A program made the position numbers and the translations under genes. The notes beneath the pieces are model-generated. The model was not told the DNA's origin. It saw only the letters and a list, made by a program, of their open reading frames with translations, and ran no database searches. From the NCBI RefSeq assembly GCF_000526315.1, contig NZ_JAFV01000001.1:868001-932000 (forward strand): a DNA stretch of 64,000 nt, in the 5' to 3' direction. Shown here piece after piece: positions 15,765-24,397 of this stretch (its first letter is position 1; every line of letters starts with the position of its first letter). Origin of the DNA: Methylopila sp. 73B (GTDB lineage: Bacteria > Pseudomonadota > Alphaproteobacteria > Rhizobiales > Methylopilaceae).

Positions 15765-18700
15765 TTATCCCTCCTCGCGCGCCAGCGCGGGGAGGGTGGC
15801 CTCGGCCGTCAGGTCGAGGTCGGGTGGGGTCTTCGACGTCGAGCGCAGTCCGGCGGCGAACCCCACCCGGCCGGCTTCGCCGTCCACCCTCCCCTGTCCC
15901 AGGGGAGGGATCGCTAGCGCTTCCAACTGCGCCATCGCGCTGTTGCGGGTCGGCCGCCAGAAGCCGCGGCGCTCCGCCTCCAGGAAGGCGCGGGCCATGG
16001 CGGCGAGCGCCGCGGGGTTCGCCTCCGCGATGAATCCGCGCACCGCCTCGTCGCCGAGATAGGCGCCGTAGAGCGCGTCGAACTGGTGCGAGCCGACGAC
16101 GTCGGTGGTGGCGGCGAAGCCCGAGAGGTTCGTCACGGTCGCCAGCATCTCCGCCGCGCCCTTGTGGCCGTGCTCGCGCATGGCGTCGATCCACTTGGGG
16201 TTCGTCGCCCGCGCCCGCACCACCAGCGCGATCTCCTCTTGGAGCGAGCGCACCACCGGCGTCTCGGTCCGGGAGGTGTCGAGGTGGTAGATCGCAGGCG
16301 CCACGCCCTTCAGCGCCTCCACCGCCGCGGAGAGGCCGCCGGCGAACTCGTGGACGTCGTCGGAATCGAGCAGGTCGAACTCGCGGGCGTCCTGCGTCTG
16401 CACCACGCCGTCGACCCCTTGCGCGATCGCGTTCAGCTCCGCCCGGGCCGCCGTTCCCTCAACGCCCTGGGCGTAGGCGAAGCCGCTCGCCGTGAGATAG
16501 GCCTCGGCCAAATCCGCGCGGGTCTCCCAGGCGCCGGCGTCCAGCAGCGGCGCGAGGCCCGTGCCGTAGGCGCCGGGCGCCGCCCCGAACACGCTGTGGC
16601 CGGCGCGGCCGGCCTCCGCCTCAGTGCGCAGGCGGGCGCGGATCGGATTGGCCTCGTCGTCCTCGCCCAGCGCGCCGACGAGCCGAACGGCCTCGTCGAT
16701 CAGGTCGATCTGGAACGGGAAGGCGTCGCGGAAGAAGCCGGAGATGCGGAACAGCACGTCCACGCGCGGGCGCCGAAGCTCGGCCAAGGTCAGCGGAACG
16801 AGCCCCACCACGCGGGACGAGCCCGCCTCCCACTGCGGGGCGACGCCCATCAGCGCGAGCGCCTGGGCGATGTCGTCGCCGCCGGTGCGCATGTTGGCGG
16901 TGCCCCAGGCGGAGATGGCGAGCCGGCGCGGCCACTCGCCCTGATCCTGGAAGTGCCGGCGACACAGCACGTCGGCCGCCGTCCGCCCCAGCCGCCAAGC
17001 GGCCTCGGTCGGGGCCGAGCGCGGATCGAGCGCGAAGAAGTTGCGGCCCGTGGGCAGCGCGTCAAGCCGCGCCCGCGTCGGCGCGCCGGACGGGCCGGGC
17101 GCCACGAAGCGCCCGTCGAGCGCGCGCAGCAGGCCGTCGATCTCGGCCGCGCCGGAGACGTCGACGCGCGGCGCGACGACGGTCGCGAGTTCATGGAGGA
17201 CGGCCCGCGATCCCTCCCCTGGGACAGGGGAGGGTGGCCCGGCGAAGCCGGGTCGGGTGGGGTGGGCGTCGGGACTGAGCTCTACGCCCGCGACCCCACC
17301 CGACGCCGCCTCCGGCGGCGCCACCCTCCCCACGCCTTCGGCGCGAGGAGGGATCCCCGCGCTCGCCTCCACCAGCCGCAACGCCAGGCGCTCCAGCCGC
17401 TCTACCGTGTCGCCCACGGTGCGCCAAGGCTCGTCGGACACCTCGACCAGCGCCACGGGCCGCGGGCCGGTCCAAGGCGCGGCGAAATCGGGCCTGAGCG
17501 GGTCGAAGCCGTGGAGCCCGAGATCGCTCGCCAAGGCCCGCGTCAGCGAGGCGTCCTCCGGCCGCGCCCCGCGTGGGGAGCGCACCAGCGCGACAAGCAG
17601 TTCGGCCCGCTTCGCGCCTGTCGGCGAGCGGCCGAAGACATGCAGCCCGTTGCGGACCTGAAGCTCCTTCACCTCGCACAGGAAGGCGTCGAGCTTGGTC
17701 AGGGCGTCGTCGGGGTCGTCGGCGATCGAGAAGCCGCAGTCGCGGTCGAGGCCGAGACTCGCCGCGCGGGCGAGGATCTCCTTGCCCAGGCTTGCCGCCC
17801 GGCGCGGGTCCAGCCCCTGCGCCTCGGCGTATTCGTCCACCAGCGTCTCGACCTCGCGCAAATCAGCGGTTCCGTCCGCGCGCGCGAGAGGCGGCGTGAG
17901 GTGATCGATGATCACGGCCGCCGCACGGCGCTTGGCGGCGGCGCCTTCGCCGGGGTCGTTCACGATGAAGGGGTAGACGTGGGGCAGGGGCCCCAGCGCG
18001 ATCTCGGGGTAGCAGGCGCTGCTCAGCGCCAGCGACTTGCCCGGCAGCCATTCGAGGTTGCCGTGCTTGCCGACGTGGACGACTGCATGGACGCCGAAGA
18101 CCTCGCGCAGCCAGACGTAGAAGGCGAGGTGACCATGGGGCGGCGGCAGGTCTGGATCATGATGCGCGGCCTTCGGGTCGACGTCGAAGCCGCGTGAGGG
18201 CTGCACGCCGAGGACGAGGTTGCCGTAGACGCGCAGCGCGAGGCGGAAGCCGCCGGCGGCGCGGTCGAAGGTCGGATCGCTCTCGGGCGCGCCCCAGCGG
18301 TCGCGCATCTTGTTCCGCGCGGCGTCCGGGAGGGCGGCGAGGAAGCGCGTGTAGGCGGGGAGGTGGAGAAGCGCCGCGCTCGTGTCCCGGCCTTCGCCGG
18401 GACAAGCGGTGGAGCGTGTCAGCGCCGCCGTCATCGCCTCCACCACCGCGGCGCCGGTCTCCGGCGCGCCCCCCGCCGCGTAGCCGGCGGAGCGCAGGGC
18501 GTCGAGCATCACGGCGGTGCTTTGGGGCGTGTCGAGGCCGACGCCGTTGGCGAGGCGCGCCGCGCCGGTGGGGTAGTTGGCGAGGATCAGCGCGACCCGG
18601 CGGTCGGTCCGCGGCGTGGTGCGCAGCCGCGCCCAGTTCGCCGCGAGGTCGGCCACGAAAGCCACGCGGTCAGGAGCCGCCTCGAAGGCGACGATCTCCG

Positions 18701-19736
18701 TCTCGGTCGCGGCGTCGACGCGGCCGGCGGTCTTGAAGGCGATGGCGCGCGTGAAGATACGGCCGTCGATCTCGGGTAACGCCACGCCCATGGCGAGGTC
18801 GCGCGCGCTCAAGCCCCGGGGGGAGGCCTCCCAGGTCGCGCGGTCCATGGCGGCGAGCGCGACCTGCAGCACCGGCGCGTCCGCCGAATCGAGCGGCGTC
18901 GCGGCCCAGACCGCGCCGGGCTTCGACACCGCGAACACGGTCGTGTTCAGCACCACGGCGGGGCGGACGGCCGCGAAGGTCTCGCGCACGAAGGCGGCGG
19001 CCGCGGCCTCCTTCAGCGAGGAGACGAAGATCGGCAGCGGCCCGAGGCCTCGGGCGACCAGCGCCGCGATGAGCGCGTCGATCGCAGCGACGTCGCCGGC
19101 CTGGTACTGCGCGCGGTAGAACACGATCGGCGACGCGGGCGCGCCTTCTGGCCACTGAGCGGCGATTGAGCCAAGGTCCGGCGCGGCGAGGCCTGGCCAG
19201 TAGAGGCCCGCGGCGGGCGTCGCGATCGGCTCGGCGCCGACCGGCGCTCCGTCGACCCAGGCGCGGCAGGCGTCGAGCGCCGCCGCGACGTTCGCGGGCC
19301 CGCCCTCCACCAGCAGTCGCCACAGCCGGTCGGCCTCGTCCAAGGGCACGGTGGAGCGGGCGATAAGGTCGGGATCGGCGTTGTGGCAGCCGGGCATGAC
19401 CGCGAGCTTGACGCCATGGCGCCGCGCCATGCGGACCGCCTCCTCGACCCCGTAGGGCCAGTAGGCGGCGCCGCCGAGGAGCCGCAGCACCAGCAGCTTG
19501 GAGCGCGCGACCGTCTTCTCGAGGAAGAGATCGACCGACATGTTGTGGCGCAACTTCTGCAGGCTCGCGAGCCGCAGCGACGGCGCCCCGTCGCCGAGCG
19601 CAGCATGCGCGCGGGCAAGGCCCGCGATCTCCGTGTCGGCCGCGGAGACGATCACGACGTCGGCCGGCGTCAGGTCGAGATCGACCGCCTCCGTCCCGTC
19701 GCCGATCGGCTGCCCTTGGGCCTTCAGGAGGTGCAT
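15765..19736 (-). CDS. cobN: Aerobic cobaltochelatase subunit CobN (with repeat-derived insertions)
   Basis: A 1323-residue large subunit of the CobNST chelatase, which inserts cobalt into hydrogenobyrinic acid a,c-diamide. Family patterns include FLEKTVARSKLLVLRLLGG near residue 75, HVGKHGNLEWLPGK near 555, and the C-terminal DTSRTETP and NLSGFAATTDV. Two stretches do not belong to the family: about residues 793-843 (GIPPRAEGVGRVAPPEAASG and following) and the last ~49 residues (after NSAMAQLEAL). Both are translated copies of a dispersed 147-bp repeat; the second supplies the C-terminus up to the stop. A shorter repeat-like patch may occur near residue 445 (CPGEGRDTSA). Without these the length is about 1225. 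CobS and CobT are not in the window. Confidence 0.93.
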   Translation of the reverse strand: MHLLKAQGQPIGDGTEAVDLDLTPADVVIVSAADTEIAGLARAHAALGDGAPSLRLASLQKLRHNMSVDLFLEKTVARSKLLVLRLLGGAAYWPYGVEEAVRMARRHGVKLAVMPGCHNADPDLIARSTVPLDEADRLWRLLVEGGPANVAAALDACRAWVDGAPVGAEPIATPAAGLYWPGLAAPDLGSIAAQWPEGAPASPIVFYRAQYQAGDVAAIDALIAALVARGLGPLPIFVSSLKEAAAAAFVRETFAAVRPAVVLNTTVFAVSKPGAVWAATPLDSADAPVLQVALAAMDRATWEASPRGLSARDLAMGVALPEIDGRIFTRAIAFKTAGRVDAATETEIVAFEAAPDRVAFVADLAANWARLRTTPRTDRRVALILANYPTGAARLANGVGLDTPQSTAVMLDALRSAGYAAGGAPETGAAVVEAMTAALTRSTACPGEGRDTSAALLHLPAYTRFLAALPDAARNKMRDRWGAPESDPTFDRAAGGFRLALRVYGNLVLGVQPSRGFDVDPKAAHHDPDLPPPHGHLAFYVWLREVFGVHAVVHVGKHGNLEWLPGKSLALSSACYPEIALGPLPHVYPFIVNDPGEGAAAKRRAAAVIIDHLTPPLARADGTADLREVETLVDEYAEAQGLDPRRAASLGKEILARAASLGLDRDCGFSIADDPDDALTKLDAFLCEVKELQVRNGLHVFGRSPTGAKRAELLVALVRSPRGARPEDASLTRALASDLGLHGFDPLRPDFAAPWTGPRPVALVEVSDEPWRTVGDTVERLERLALRLVEASAGIPPRAEGVGRVAPPEAASGGVAGVELSPDAHPTRPGFAGPPSPVPGEGSRAVLHELATVVAPRVDVSGAAEIDGLLRALDGRFVAPGPSGAPTRARLDALPTGRNFFALDPRSAPTEAAWRLGRTAADVLCRRHFQDQGEWPRRLAISAWGTANMRTGGDDIAQALALMGVAPQWEAGSSRVVGLVPLTLAELRRPRVDVLFRISGFFRDAFPFQIDLIDEAVRLVGALGEDDEANPIRARLRTEAEAGRAGHSVFGAAPGAYGTGLAPLLDAGAWETRADLAEAYLTASGFAYAQGVEGTAARAELNAIAQGVDGVVQTQDAREFDLLDSDDVHEFAGGLSAAVEALKGVAPAIYHLDTSRTETPVVRSLQEEIALVVRARATNPKWIDAMREHGHKGAAEMLATVTNLSGFAATTDVVGSHQFDALYGAYLGDEAVRGFIAEANPAALAAMARAFLEAERRGFWRPTRNSAMAQLEALAIPPLGQGRVDGEAGRVGFAAGLRSTSKTPPDLDLTAEATLPALAREEG
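15767..15912 (-). repeat. Dispersed quasi-palindromic repeat, copy A (3' end of cobN)
   Basis: A 146-bp element bounded by GATCCCTCC-like ends that closely resembles copy B at 17209-17355 in inverse orientation. Shared blocks include CCCTCCCCTGGGACAGGGG, AGGGTGG, GAAGCCGG, GGGTGGGG and ACCCCACCCGAC. It encodes the final ~49 residues of CobN and its outer border coincides with the TAA stop. Confidence 0.88.
17209..17355 (+). repeat. Dispersed quasi-palindromic repeat, copy B (inside cobN)
   Basis: A 147-bp element with the same block order as copy A, inserted within the cobN frame. Its length is a multiple of three and it contains no stop in the cobN frame, so it adds about 49 residues without breaking the gene, as do Rickettsia palindromic elements. 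Confidence 0.88.
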
Positions 19737-19882
19737 TCAGATCTCCTCGATGGAGGCGCGCGTCGTCCCGGCCGGCGCGGCGCAGCCGCGCAGAGCCGGG
19801 ACCGTCTTCAGAACGAAGCGCCGCTTCCTCATGACGATCCCGGCTCTCGACTGACGCCTCGGCCGGGATGACGGCATCCGCT
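19737..19882. repeat. REP-like palindromes between cobW and cobN
   Basis: The 146-base gap contains paired GTCCCGGC/GCCGGGAC and ATCCCGGC/GCCGGGAT blocks (19766-19802 and 19835-19872), the usual make-up of alphaproteobacterial dispersed palindromes. No gene is visible. It may form stem-loops in the cob transcript. Confidence 0.6.
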
Positions 19883-20923
19883 TCACCCCGCCAACGCCTT
19901 CGCGATCGCGGCCTGGTCCACGCCCTTCTCGCCGATCACCACCAGCCGGCCCAGCCGCGCTTCGCCGGGCTTCCAGGCGCGGTCGAAATAGGTGTCGACG
20001 CGCGTCCCGACCGCCTGCACCACGAGCCGCGCGGTCTTGCCCGCCACCGGCACGAAGCCCTTCAGCCGCAGCACGTCGTGCGCCTCGAGCACGCGGCGCA
20101 CCCGCGCCTCCAGTTCGCCGGCGTCGGCGGCCTCGGGCGTCTCGGCGATGAAGCTCTCGAAGTCGTCGTGGTCGTGCTGCACCTCGCCCTCGAGCTCATG
20201 GGTCGTGGGGCGCGCGTCGATCTTGTCTTCGACGCCCGAGGCGAGGCTCAGCAGCACGTCGGCCGGCAGGTCGCCGTTGGCGGCGGACACCACGCGCACG
20301 CCGGCGCTGGAATGCGTCAGCACGTCGGCCTTCACGGCTTCGATCTCGTCTTCCGACAGGCGGTCGGCCTTGTGCACGATGATGAGGTCGGCCGAACGGA
20401 CCTGGTCCTGGAACAGCTCCTCGATCGGGTTCTCGTGATCGACGTTGGGGTCGGCGGCGCGCTGGGCGGCGACCGCCTCCTCGTCGTGGGCGAAGCGGCC
20501 GTCGCGGACCGCGGGGCCGTCGACCACGGTCACCACGCCGTCCACCGTCACGCGGGTCGCGATTTCCGGCCAGCGGAAGGCGCGCACCAGCGGCTGGGGC
20601 AGGGCGAGGCCGGAGGTCTCGATCACGATGTGGTCCGGCGTCGGGTTGCGGGCGAGGATCTTCTCCATGGTCGGGATGAAGTCGTCGGCGACGGTGCAGC
20701 AGATGCAGCCGTTCGCGAGCTCGACGATGTCCTCCTCGCGGCAGGCCTCGCTTTCGCAGGCGCGCAGCACGTCGCCGTCGATCCCGACGTCGCCGAACTC
20801 GTTGACGATCAGCGCGATCTTCCGGCCGCCGGCGTTCTGCAGCAGGTGGCGGATCAGCGTGGTCTTGCCGGCCCCGAGGAAGCCGGTGACGACGGTCGCG
20901 GGGATCTTGTGGGATGCGGTCAT
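19883..20923 (-). CDS. cobW: CobW family GTP-binding metallochaperone
   Basis: A 346-residue G3E-type GTPase associated with cobalt delivery in aerobic cobalamin synthesis. Motifs: P-loop GFLGAGKTTL, the metal-binding GCICCT, Switch II-like ETSGLALPQP, and NKxD-like HKAD. A His/Asp-rich linker (VQHDHDDFESF) and the CobW C-terminal domain follow. The ATG at 20921-20923 starts the typical N-terminus and overlaps the cobU stop by 4 bases. Confidence 0.95.
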   Translation of the reverse strand: MTASHKIPATVVTGFLGAGKTTLIRHLLQNAGGRKIALIVNEFGDVGIDGDVLRACESEACREEDIVELANGCICCTVADDFIPTMEKILARNPTPDHIVIETSGLALPQPLVRAFRWPEIATRVTVDGVVTVVDGPAVRDGRFAHDEEAVAAQRAADPNVDHENPIEELFQDQVRSADLIIVHKADRLSEDEIEAVKADVLTHSSAGVRVVSAANGDLPADVLLSLASGVEDKIDARPTTHELEGEVQHDHDDFESFIAETPEAADAGELEARVRRVLEAHDVLRLKGFVPVAGKTARLVVQAVGTRVDTYFDRAWKPGEARLGRLVVIGEKGVDQAAIAKALAG

Positions 20924-21471
20924 GGGGTCGGCTCCTTCGGGAGCTTGAGATTGAGGGGGAGGCCCGCCGCCACCAGCGTCACGCGGTCCGCGATCGCGGC
21001 GACAAGCTGGTTCAGCCGGCCCTGATGATCGCGGAAGGCGCGGGCCAGCGCGTTCTCGGGGACGATGCCGTAGCCTACCTCGTTGGAGACCAGGACGACG
21101 GGAGCTTGCGCGGCGCCGAGCGCCACGAGCAGGCCATCGACTTCGCGCTCCACGTCGAGATCCGCCAGCATCACGTTGGTCAGCCACAGCGTCAGGCAGT
21201 CGACCAGCAGCGCCGTCCCGGGCGCGGATTCGGCGGCGACGACGCCCGCGAGCGCCAGCGGCGCCTCGACCGTGCGCCAGCCCTCGCCGGCGCGGTCGGC
21301 GCGGTGACGGGCGATCCGCTCCCGCATCTCGTCGTCGAAGGCCTGCGCCGTTGCGACATAGACGAGGTCGAGCCCGGTCGCCGTCACCAGCCCCTCGGCG
21401 AAGCGGCTCTTTCCAGAGCGCGCGCCGCCGAGGACGAGGGTGACGGTCCCGCGGCGCGCGGGGATGGGCAT
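20920..21471 (-). CDS. cobU: Adenosylcobinamide kinase / adenosylcobinamide-phosphate guanylyltransferase
   Basis: A 183-residue bifunctional enzyme (CobU; CobP in Pseudomonas naming) that phosphorylates adenosylcobinamide and adds GMP before nucleotide-loop assembly. The P-loop GGARSGKSRFAE, the segment YVATAQAFDDEM and VDCLTLWLTN are diagnostic. Lies between cbtA and cobW; overlaps cobW by 4 bases. Confidence 0.95.
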   Translation of the reverse strand: MPIPARRGTVTLVLGGARSGKSRFAEGLVTATGLDLVYVATAQAFDDEMRERIARHRADRAGEGWRTVEAPLALAGVVAAESAPGTALLVDCLTLWLTNVMLADLDVEREVDGLLVALGAAQAPVVLVSNEVGYGIVPENALARAFRDHQGRLNQLVAAIADRVTLVAAGLPLNLKLPKEPTP

Positions 21472-21478
21472 CGTCCCG

Positions 21479-22231
21479 TCAGGCCGCCGCGAAGCGCCCG
21501 CGCAGGGCGCCGGCGAGAACGCCGATCGCCGCCCAGAACACGAAGCCGGTGACGATCACCGCCACCACGAAGTCGTGCTCCAGATCGCGCGGGATGGCCG
21601 GCGCTTCGGTCGCCTGTGGCGCGCCGATCACGTGCGGCGCGGCGATCAGCACGATCGCGCCGAGCGCAGCCATGGGCGAGCGGCCGTAGGCGAGCAGGGC
21701 GAGGCCGGCCGCGGTCGCGATCGCCGTGCCGATCCACCAGATCTGGCGGTCCATCAGCGGCGCCCCTTCGACGCCAGGCGCCTCCGGCGGCAGGCCGATG
21801 GAGGGCGCGAGCGTGAACACCGCGAAGCCGGCGAGGCCCCAGAACAGGCCCTCGCGCCACGAAGTCAGGCCGCCCTTGAGCTCACTCGCGGCCACAAGCA
21901 GCAACGCGAAGCCGACGCCGCTGACGACGTTGGCGGCGAGCGTCCAGAGGAAGCGCTCGGCCCCGTCGGCGGGCGCCCATTCGTCGCCGCCGCCGTGCTC
22001 GTGGGCTTCGGCCGCCGCCACGTCGGCGGCGGACGCCGCGAGGTGGTCATGGACGCCAGAGGCTTCATGGTCGTGGGGCTTTGGCGCCGACGCCTCGGAG
22101 CGCGCCTGCTCGAAGACTTCCGCCTTCACGATCAGCGGCTGGGCGCCGAACTGCTGGACGACGGTCAGGACGACGCCCGCGCCGAAGCCCACCAGCGCCG
22201 CGAGAAGGACGATGGTGCGAAAGAGGGTCAT
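21479..22231 (-). CDS. cbtA: CbtA family cobalt transporter subunit
   Basis: A 250-residue membrane protein with about five hydrophobic segments and a histidine-rich loop after the first (HDHEASGVHDH, then EAHEHGG), which fits metal binding. CbtA/CbtB pairs are predicted cobalt uptake systems found behind cobalamin riboswitches, as here. The ATG at 22229-22231 starts at the first membrane segment; upstream in-frame sequence overlaps cbtB. Followed by cobU after 7 bases. Confidence 0.9.
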   Translation of the reverse strand: MTLFRTIVLLAALVGFGAGVVLTVVQQFGAQPLIVKAEVFEQARSEASAPKPHDHEASGVHDHLAASAADVAAAEAHEHGGGDEWAPADGAERFLWTLAANVVSGVGFALLLVAASELKGGLTSWREGLFWGLAGFAVFTLAPSIGLPPEAPGVEGAPLMDRQIWWIGTAIATAAGLALLAYGRSPMAALGAIVLIAAPHVIGAPQATEAPAIPRDLEHDFVVAVIVTGFVFWAAIGVLAGALRGRFAAA

Positions 22232-22244
22232 CTTGGTGATTCCC

Positions 22245-22427
22245 TCAGTGGCAGGGAAAGCCGATGGAATGCCTGTGGTCGTGCGCCGCGTTGTGGGCGG
22301 CCGCCATCTGCGCGAAGCCGGTCCCGCCAATTACGATCACGCCAAGCAGAAAGGCGCAGACGATCGGCAGCGCGCGGGTCGCGGAGAGGGCGCCGGCGCG
22401 GGTCGGGGAACGGGTCAGGTCGGTCAT
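22245..22427 (-). CDS. cbtB: CbtB family cobalt transporter subunit
   Basis: A 60-residue protein with one membrane helix (ALPIVCAFLLGVIVIGG) and the typical histidine-rich C-terminus (HNAAHDHRHSIGFPCH). It is the first gene after the cobalamin riboswitch. Two starts are possible: ATG at 22427 with GAGG six bases upstream, or ATG at 22439 just after the GGAGG held in the riboswitch hairpin, which would give 64 residues. Confidence 0.88.
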   Translation of the reverse strand: MTDLTRSPTRAGALSATRALPIVCAFLLGVIVIGGTGFAQMAAAHNAAHDHRHSIGFPCH

Positions 22428-22441
22428 CACAGGCCTCATGT

Positions 22442-22458
22442 GCCCTCCCACCGAGGGC
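22442..22458 (-). promoter_or_regulatory. Hairpin covering the cbtB Shine-Dalgarno (expression platform)
   Basis: On the minus strand GCCCTC-GGTGG-GAGGGC forms a 6-bp stem whose 3' arm includes the GGAGG ribosome site just before cbtB. Between aptamer and gene, this is a plausible switch that blocks translation when cobalamin is bound. Confidence 0.6.
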
Positions 22459-22464
22459 GTTGGC

Positions 22465-22650
22465 GGTTGCTCGCGGTTCCGGCAGGTGTCCTGGCTCGCG
22501 GGTCGCGGCGGTCGCGCCGGCCTTCCCAGGTCGAAACCCAGTGGCCATGGTCCTTGGCGCGCCGCTCGCCGCTCACAGTTGCGGGGGCAGCTCCGGATTC
22601 GACGCGCCGAGGCGCGTCCCACCGGATTCCCTCAGAGGTCCCGAAGGACG
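22465..22650 (-). ncRNA. Cobalamin riboswitch
   Basis: Read on the minus strand, the leader has the conserved AdoCbl-riboswitch elements in order: GGGAATCCGGTG near its 5' part (about 22620-22640), GGAGCTGCCCCCGCAACTGT in the core, CCACTG, TGGGAAGGC, and the B12 box GAGCCAGGACACCTGCC at 22481-22497. It lies directly upstream of cbtB and should repress the cbtB-cbtA-cobU-cobW-cobN-cobO operon when cobalamin is plentiful. Ends are approximate. Confidence 0.93.
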
Positions 22651-22747
22651 CCGAAGCGAATGACCGAGGCGTAGCAGACGACGGAGGGCGGGACAACGGA
22701 AAGCGCAGCCGCCGTTCGTAGGATGGGTGCCGTCAGCGGACCACGCC

Positions 22748-23998
22748 TTAGCCGAACTTCCGGTCGTAGCGAAGGGCGGCGTCGAGCAGGACCTGGGCGC
22801 CGGCGGCGCACTGCTCCAGCGTGGAGCTTTCGGCCTCGTTGTGGCTGATCCCGTCCTTGCACGGCACGAAGATCATCGCGGTCGGCGCCACCCGCGCCAC
22901 GTAGGCGGCGTCATGCCCGGCGCCGGAGACCATCCTGCGCGAGCCTTGGCCGAAGGCCTCAGCCGCGGCCTCGACCGCCGCCACGCATTCGGCGTCGAAG
23001 ATCGTCGCGGGCTGGTCCCAGATGCGGACCGGCGCGCCTTCGAGGCCGAGGTCCGACGTGATCTCCGCGACCGCCGCGATGAGGTCGGCCTCCATGGCCG
23101 CGACCTTGGCGTCGTCGGGCGAGCGGAAGTCGACGGTGAGGAAGACCTCGCCGGGGGAGACGTTGCGGGAGTTCGGCTTGACCTCCATCAGGCCGACGGT
23201 GCCGACGCAGTCCGGCCGCGCCCGGCCGATGCGATCGACCGCCGCCACCACGCGCGAGGCGCCGACCAGCGCGTCGCGGCGGAGCCGCATCGGCGTCGCG
23301 CCGGAATGGGCGTCTTGGCCGATGAGCGTGATCTCGTACCAGCGGATGCCCTGCACGGCCTCGACCACGCCGACCATCTTGTCCTCGTCCTGCAGGATCG
23401 GCCCTTGCTCGATGTGGAGCTCGAAGAAGGCGGAGAACGTCCGCGCCCCGCAGGGCTCGTCGCCGCGGTAGCCGATGCGTTCGAGCTCGGCTCCGAAGGT
23501 CGCGCCCTCGCGGTCGGTCTGGGCGAGCGCCGTCTCCTTCGCGATCGCGCCGGCGAACACGCCCGATGCGAGCATGGCTGGGGCGAAGCGCGAGCCTTCC
23601 TCGTTGGTCCAGTTTACCAACTCCAGCGGCGCATTGGTCTCGTAGCCGGCGTCGTGAAGAGTGCGGAGGACCTCGAGCCCCGCCAGAACGCCCAGCACGC
23701 CGTCGAACTTGCCGCCGGTCGGCTGGGTGTCGAGGTGGGAGCCGAAGGCGATCGGCGCGAGGTCGTCGCGACGGCCCGGCCGGCGGGCGAACATGTTGCC
23801 CATGTCGTCCACCGTCACCGCGCAGCCGAGCGCCTCGCAGGCCGCGCGGAACCAGTCGCGCACCTGACGGTCTTCGTCGGACAGCGTCAGCCGCCGCACG
23901 CCGCCCTTGGGCGTGCCGCCGAAGGCCGCGGTCTCGTGGATTGCGTCCCAGAGCCGCCGGCCGTCGACGGCAAGGTTGTGAGTGGTGGGCGTCGCCAT
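22748..23998 (-). CDS. M20 family N-carbamoyl amino acid / allantoate-type amidohydrolase
   Basis: A 416-residue zinc-dependent hydrolase of the HyuC/AllC/beta-ureidopropionase group, which releases ammonia and CO2 from N-carbamoyl compounds. Diagnostic segments: GSHLDTQPTGGKFDGVLGVL, the catalytic NEEGSRF, FFELHIEQGP, and GQDAHSGATPM of the lid domain, then GAGHDAAY. The ATG at 23996-23998 begins the conserved N-terminus. Downstream of an omega-aminotransferase and a small membrane protein in one minus-strand group; N-carbamoyl-beta-alanine hydrolysis followed by beta-alanine transamination (reductive pyrimidine breakdown) would be a coherent role, though no dihydropyrimidinase is seen. Confidence 0.88.
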   Translation of the reverse strand: MATPTTHNLAVDGRRLWDAIHETAAFGGTPKGGVRRLTLSDEDRQVRDWFRAACEALGCAVTVDDMGNMFARRPGRRDDLAPIAFGSHLDTQPTGGKFDGVLGVLAGLEVLRTLHDAGYETNAPLELVNWTNEEGSRFAPAMLASGVFAGAIAKETALAQTDREGATFGAELERIGYRGDEPCGARTFSAFFELHIEQGPILQDEDKMVGVVEAVQGIRWYEITLIGQDAHSGATPMRLRRDALVGASRVVAAVDRIGRARPDCVGTVGLMEVKPNSRNVSPGEVFLTVDFRSPDDAKVAAMEADLIAAVAEITSDLGLEGAPVRIWDQPATIFDAECVAAVEAAAEAFGQGSRRMVSGAGHDAAYVARVAPTAMIFVPCKDGISHNEAESSTLEQCAAGAQVLLDAALRYDRKFG

Positions 23999-24015
23999 GG
24001 GATGCCTCCGGAGGA

Positions 24016-24396
24016 TCAGTAGCCGAGCAGGGCGGCGACGATGCCGACCGGCGAAGGGGAGAGCCCCCGGCCGACCGCGATCGCCTCCCAGACGAACAGC
24101 ACGAGCGCCGTCGCTCCGAACGCCACGCCGAAGCGCCGGAAGGCGTCGCCCACGCGGGTCGCGGCCTCGGCGCGCGCCAGCATGACGATGGCGGCGGCGA
24201 GCGCGGCGGCCACGAGCACGACGACGATCGCGTAGCGCAGGTTCGCTGCGCCGCGGATCTGCGGGCTGTGGCCGAGGCCGACCACAGACAGCGCGATCAG
24301 GCTGATGAAACCGAGGCCCCATCCGAAGAAGGCGGCGCGGCTCAGGGGGCGGTCGTCGGAGGGGCGAGGGGTGGGGGATCTGTCGGGAAGCGTCAT
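24016..24396 (-). CDS. Small membrane protein of unknown function
   Basis: A 126-residue protein with three predicted membrane helices (around residues 22-42, 55-74 and 90-108) and a Pro/Arg-rich soluble N-terminus. I do not recognise the family. It sits between the aminotransferase (1-base gap) and the N-carbamoyl hydrolase (17-base gap) on the same strand, so operon membership is likely. It is too small to be a carrier by itself. Confidence 0.7.
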   Translation of the reverse strand: MTLPDRSPTPRPSDDRPLSRAAFFGWGLGFISLIALSVVGLGHSPQIRGAANLRYAIVVVLVAAALAAAIVMLARAEAATRVGDAFRRFGVAFGATALVLFVWEAIAVGRGLSPSPVGIVAALLGY

Positions 24397-24397
24397 C

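Noticed and set aside
16086-18197. 703-codon open frame on the plus strand
   Set aside because: It lies opposite cobN and has the Arg/Gly/Ala-rich make-up of an antisense frame in GC-rich DNA. CobN has clear family motifs.
15765-19736. cobN as a pseudogene because of the inserted repeats
   Set aside because: The frame is open throughout, all recognised family segments are present, and it is embedded in a tight operon.
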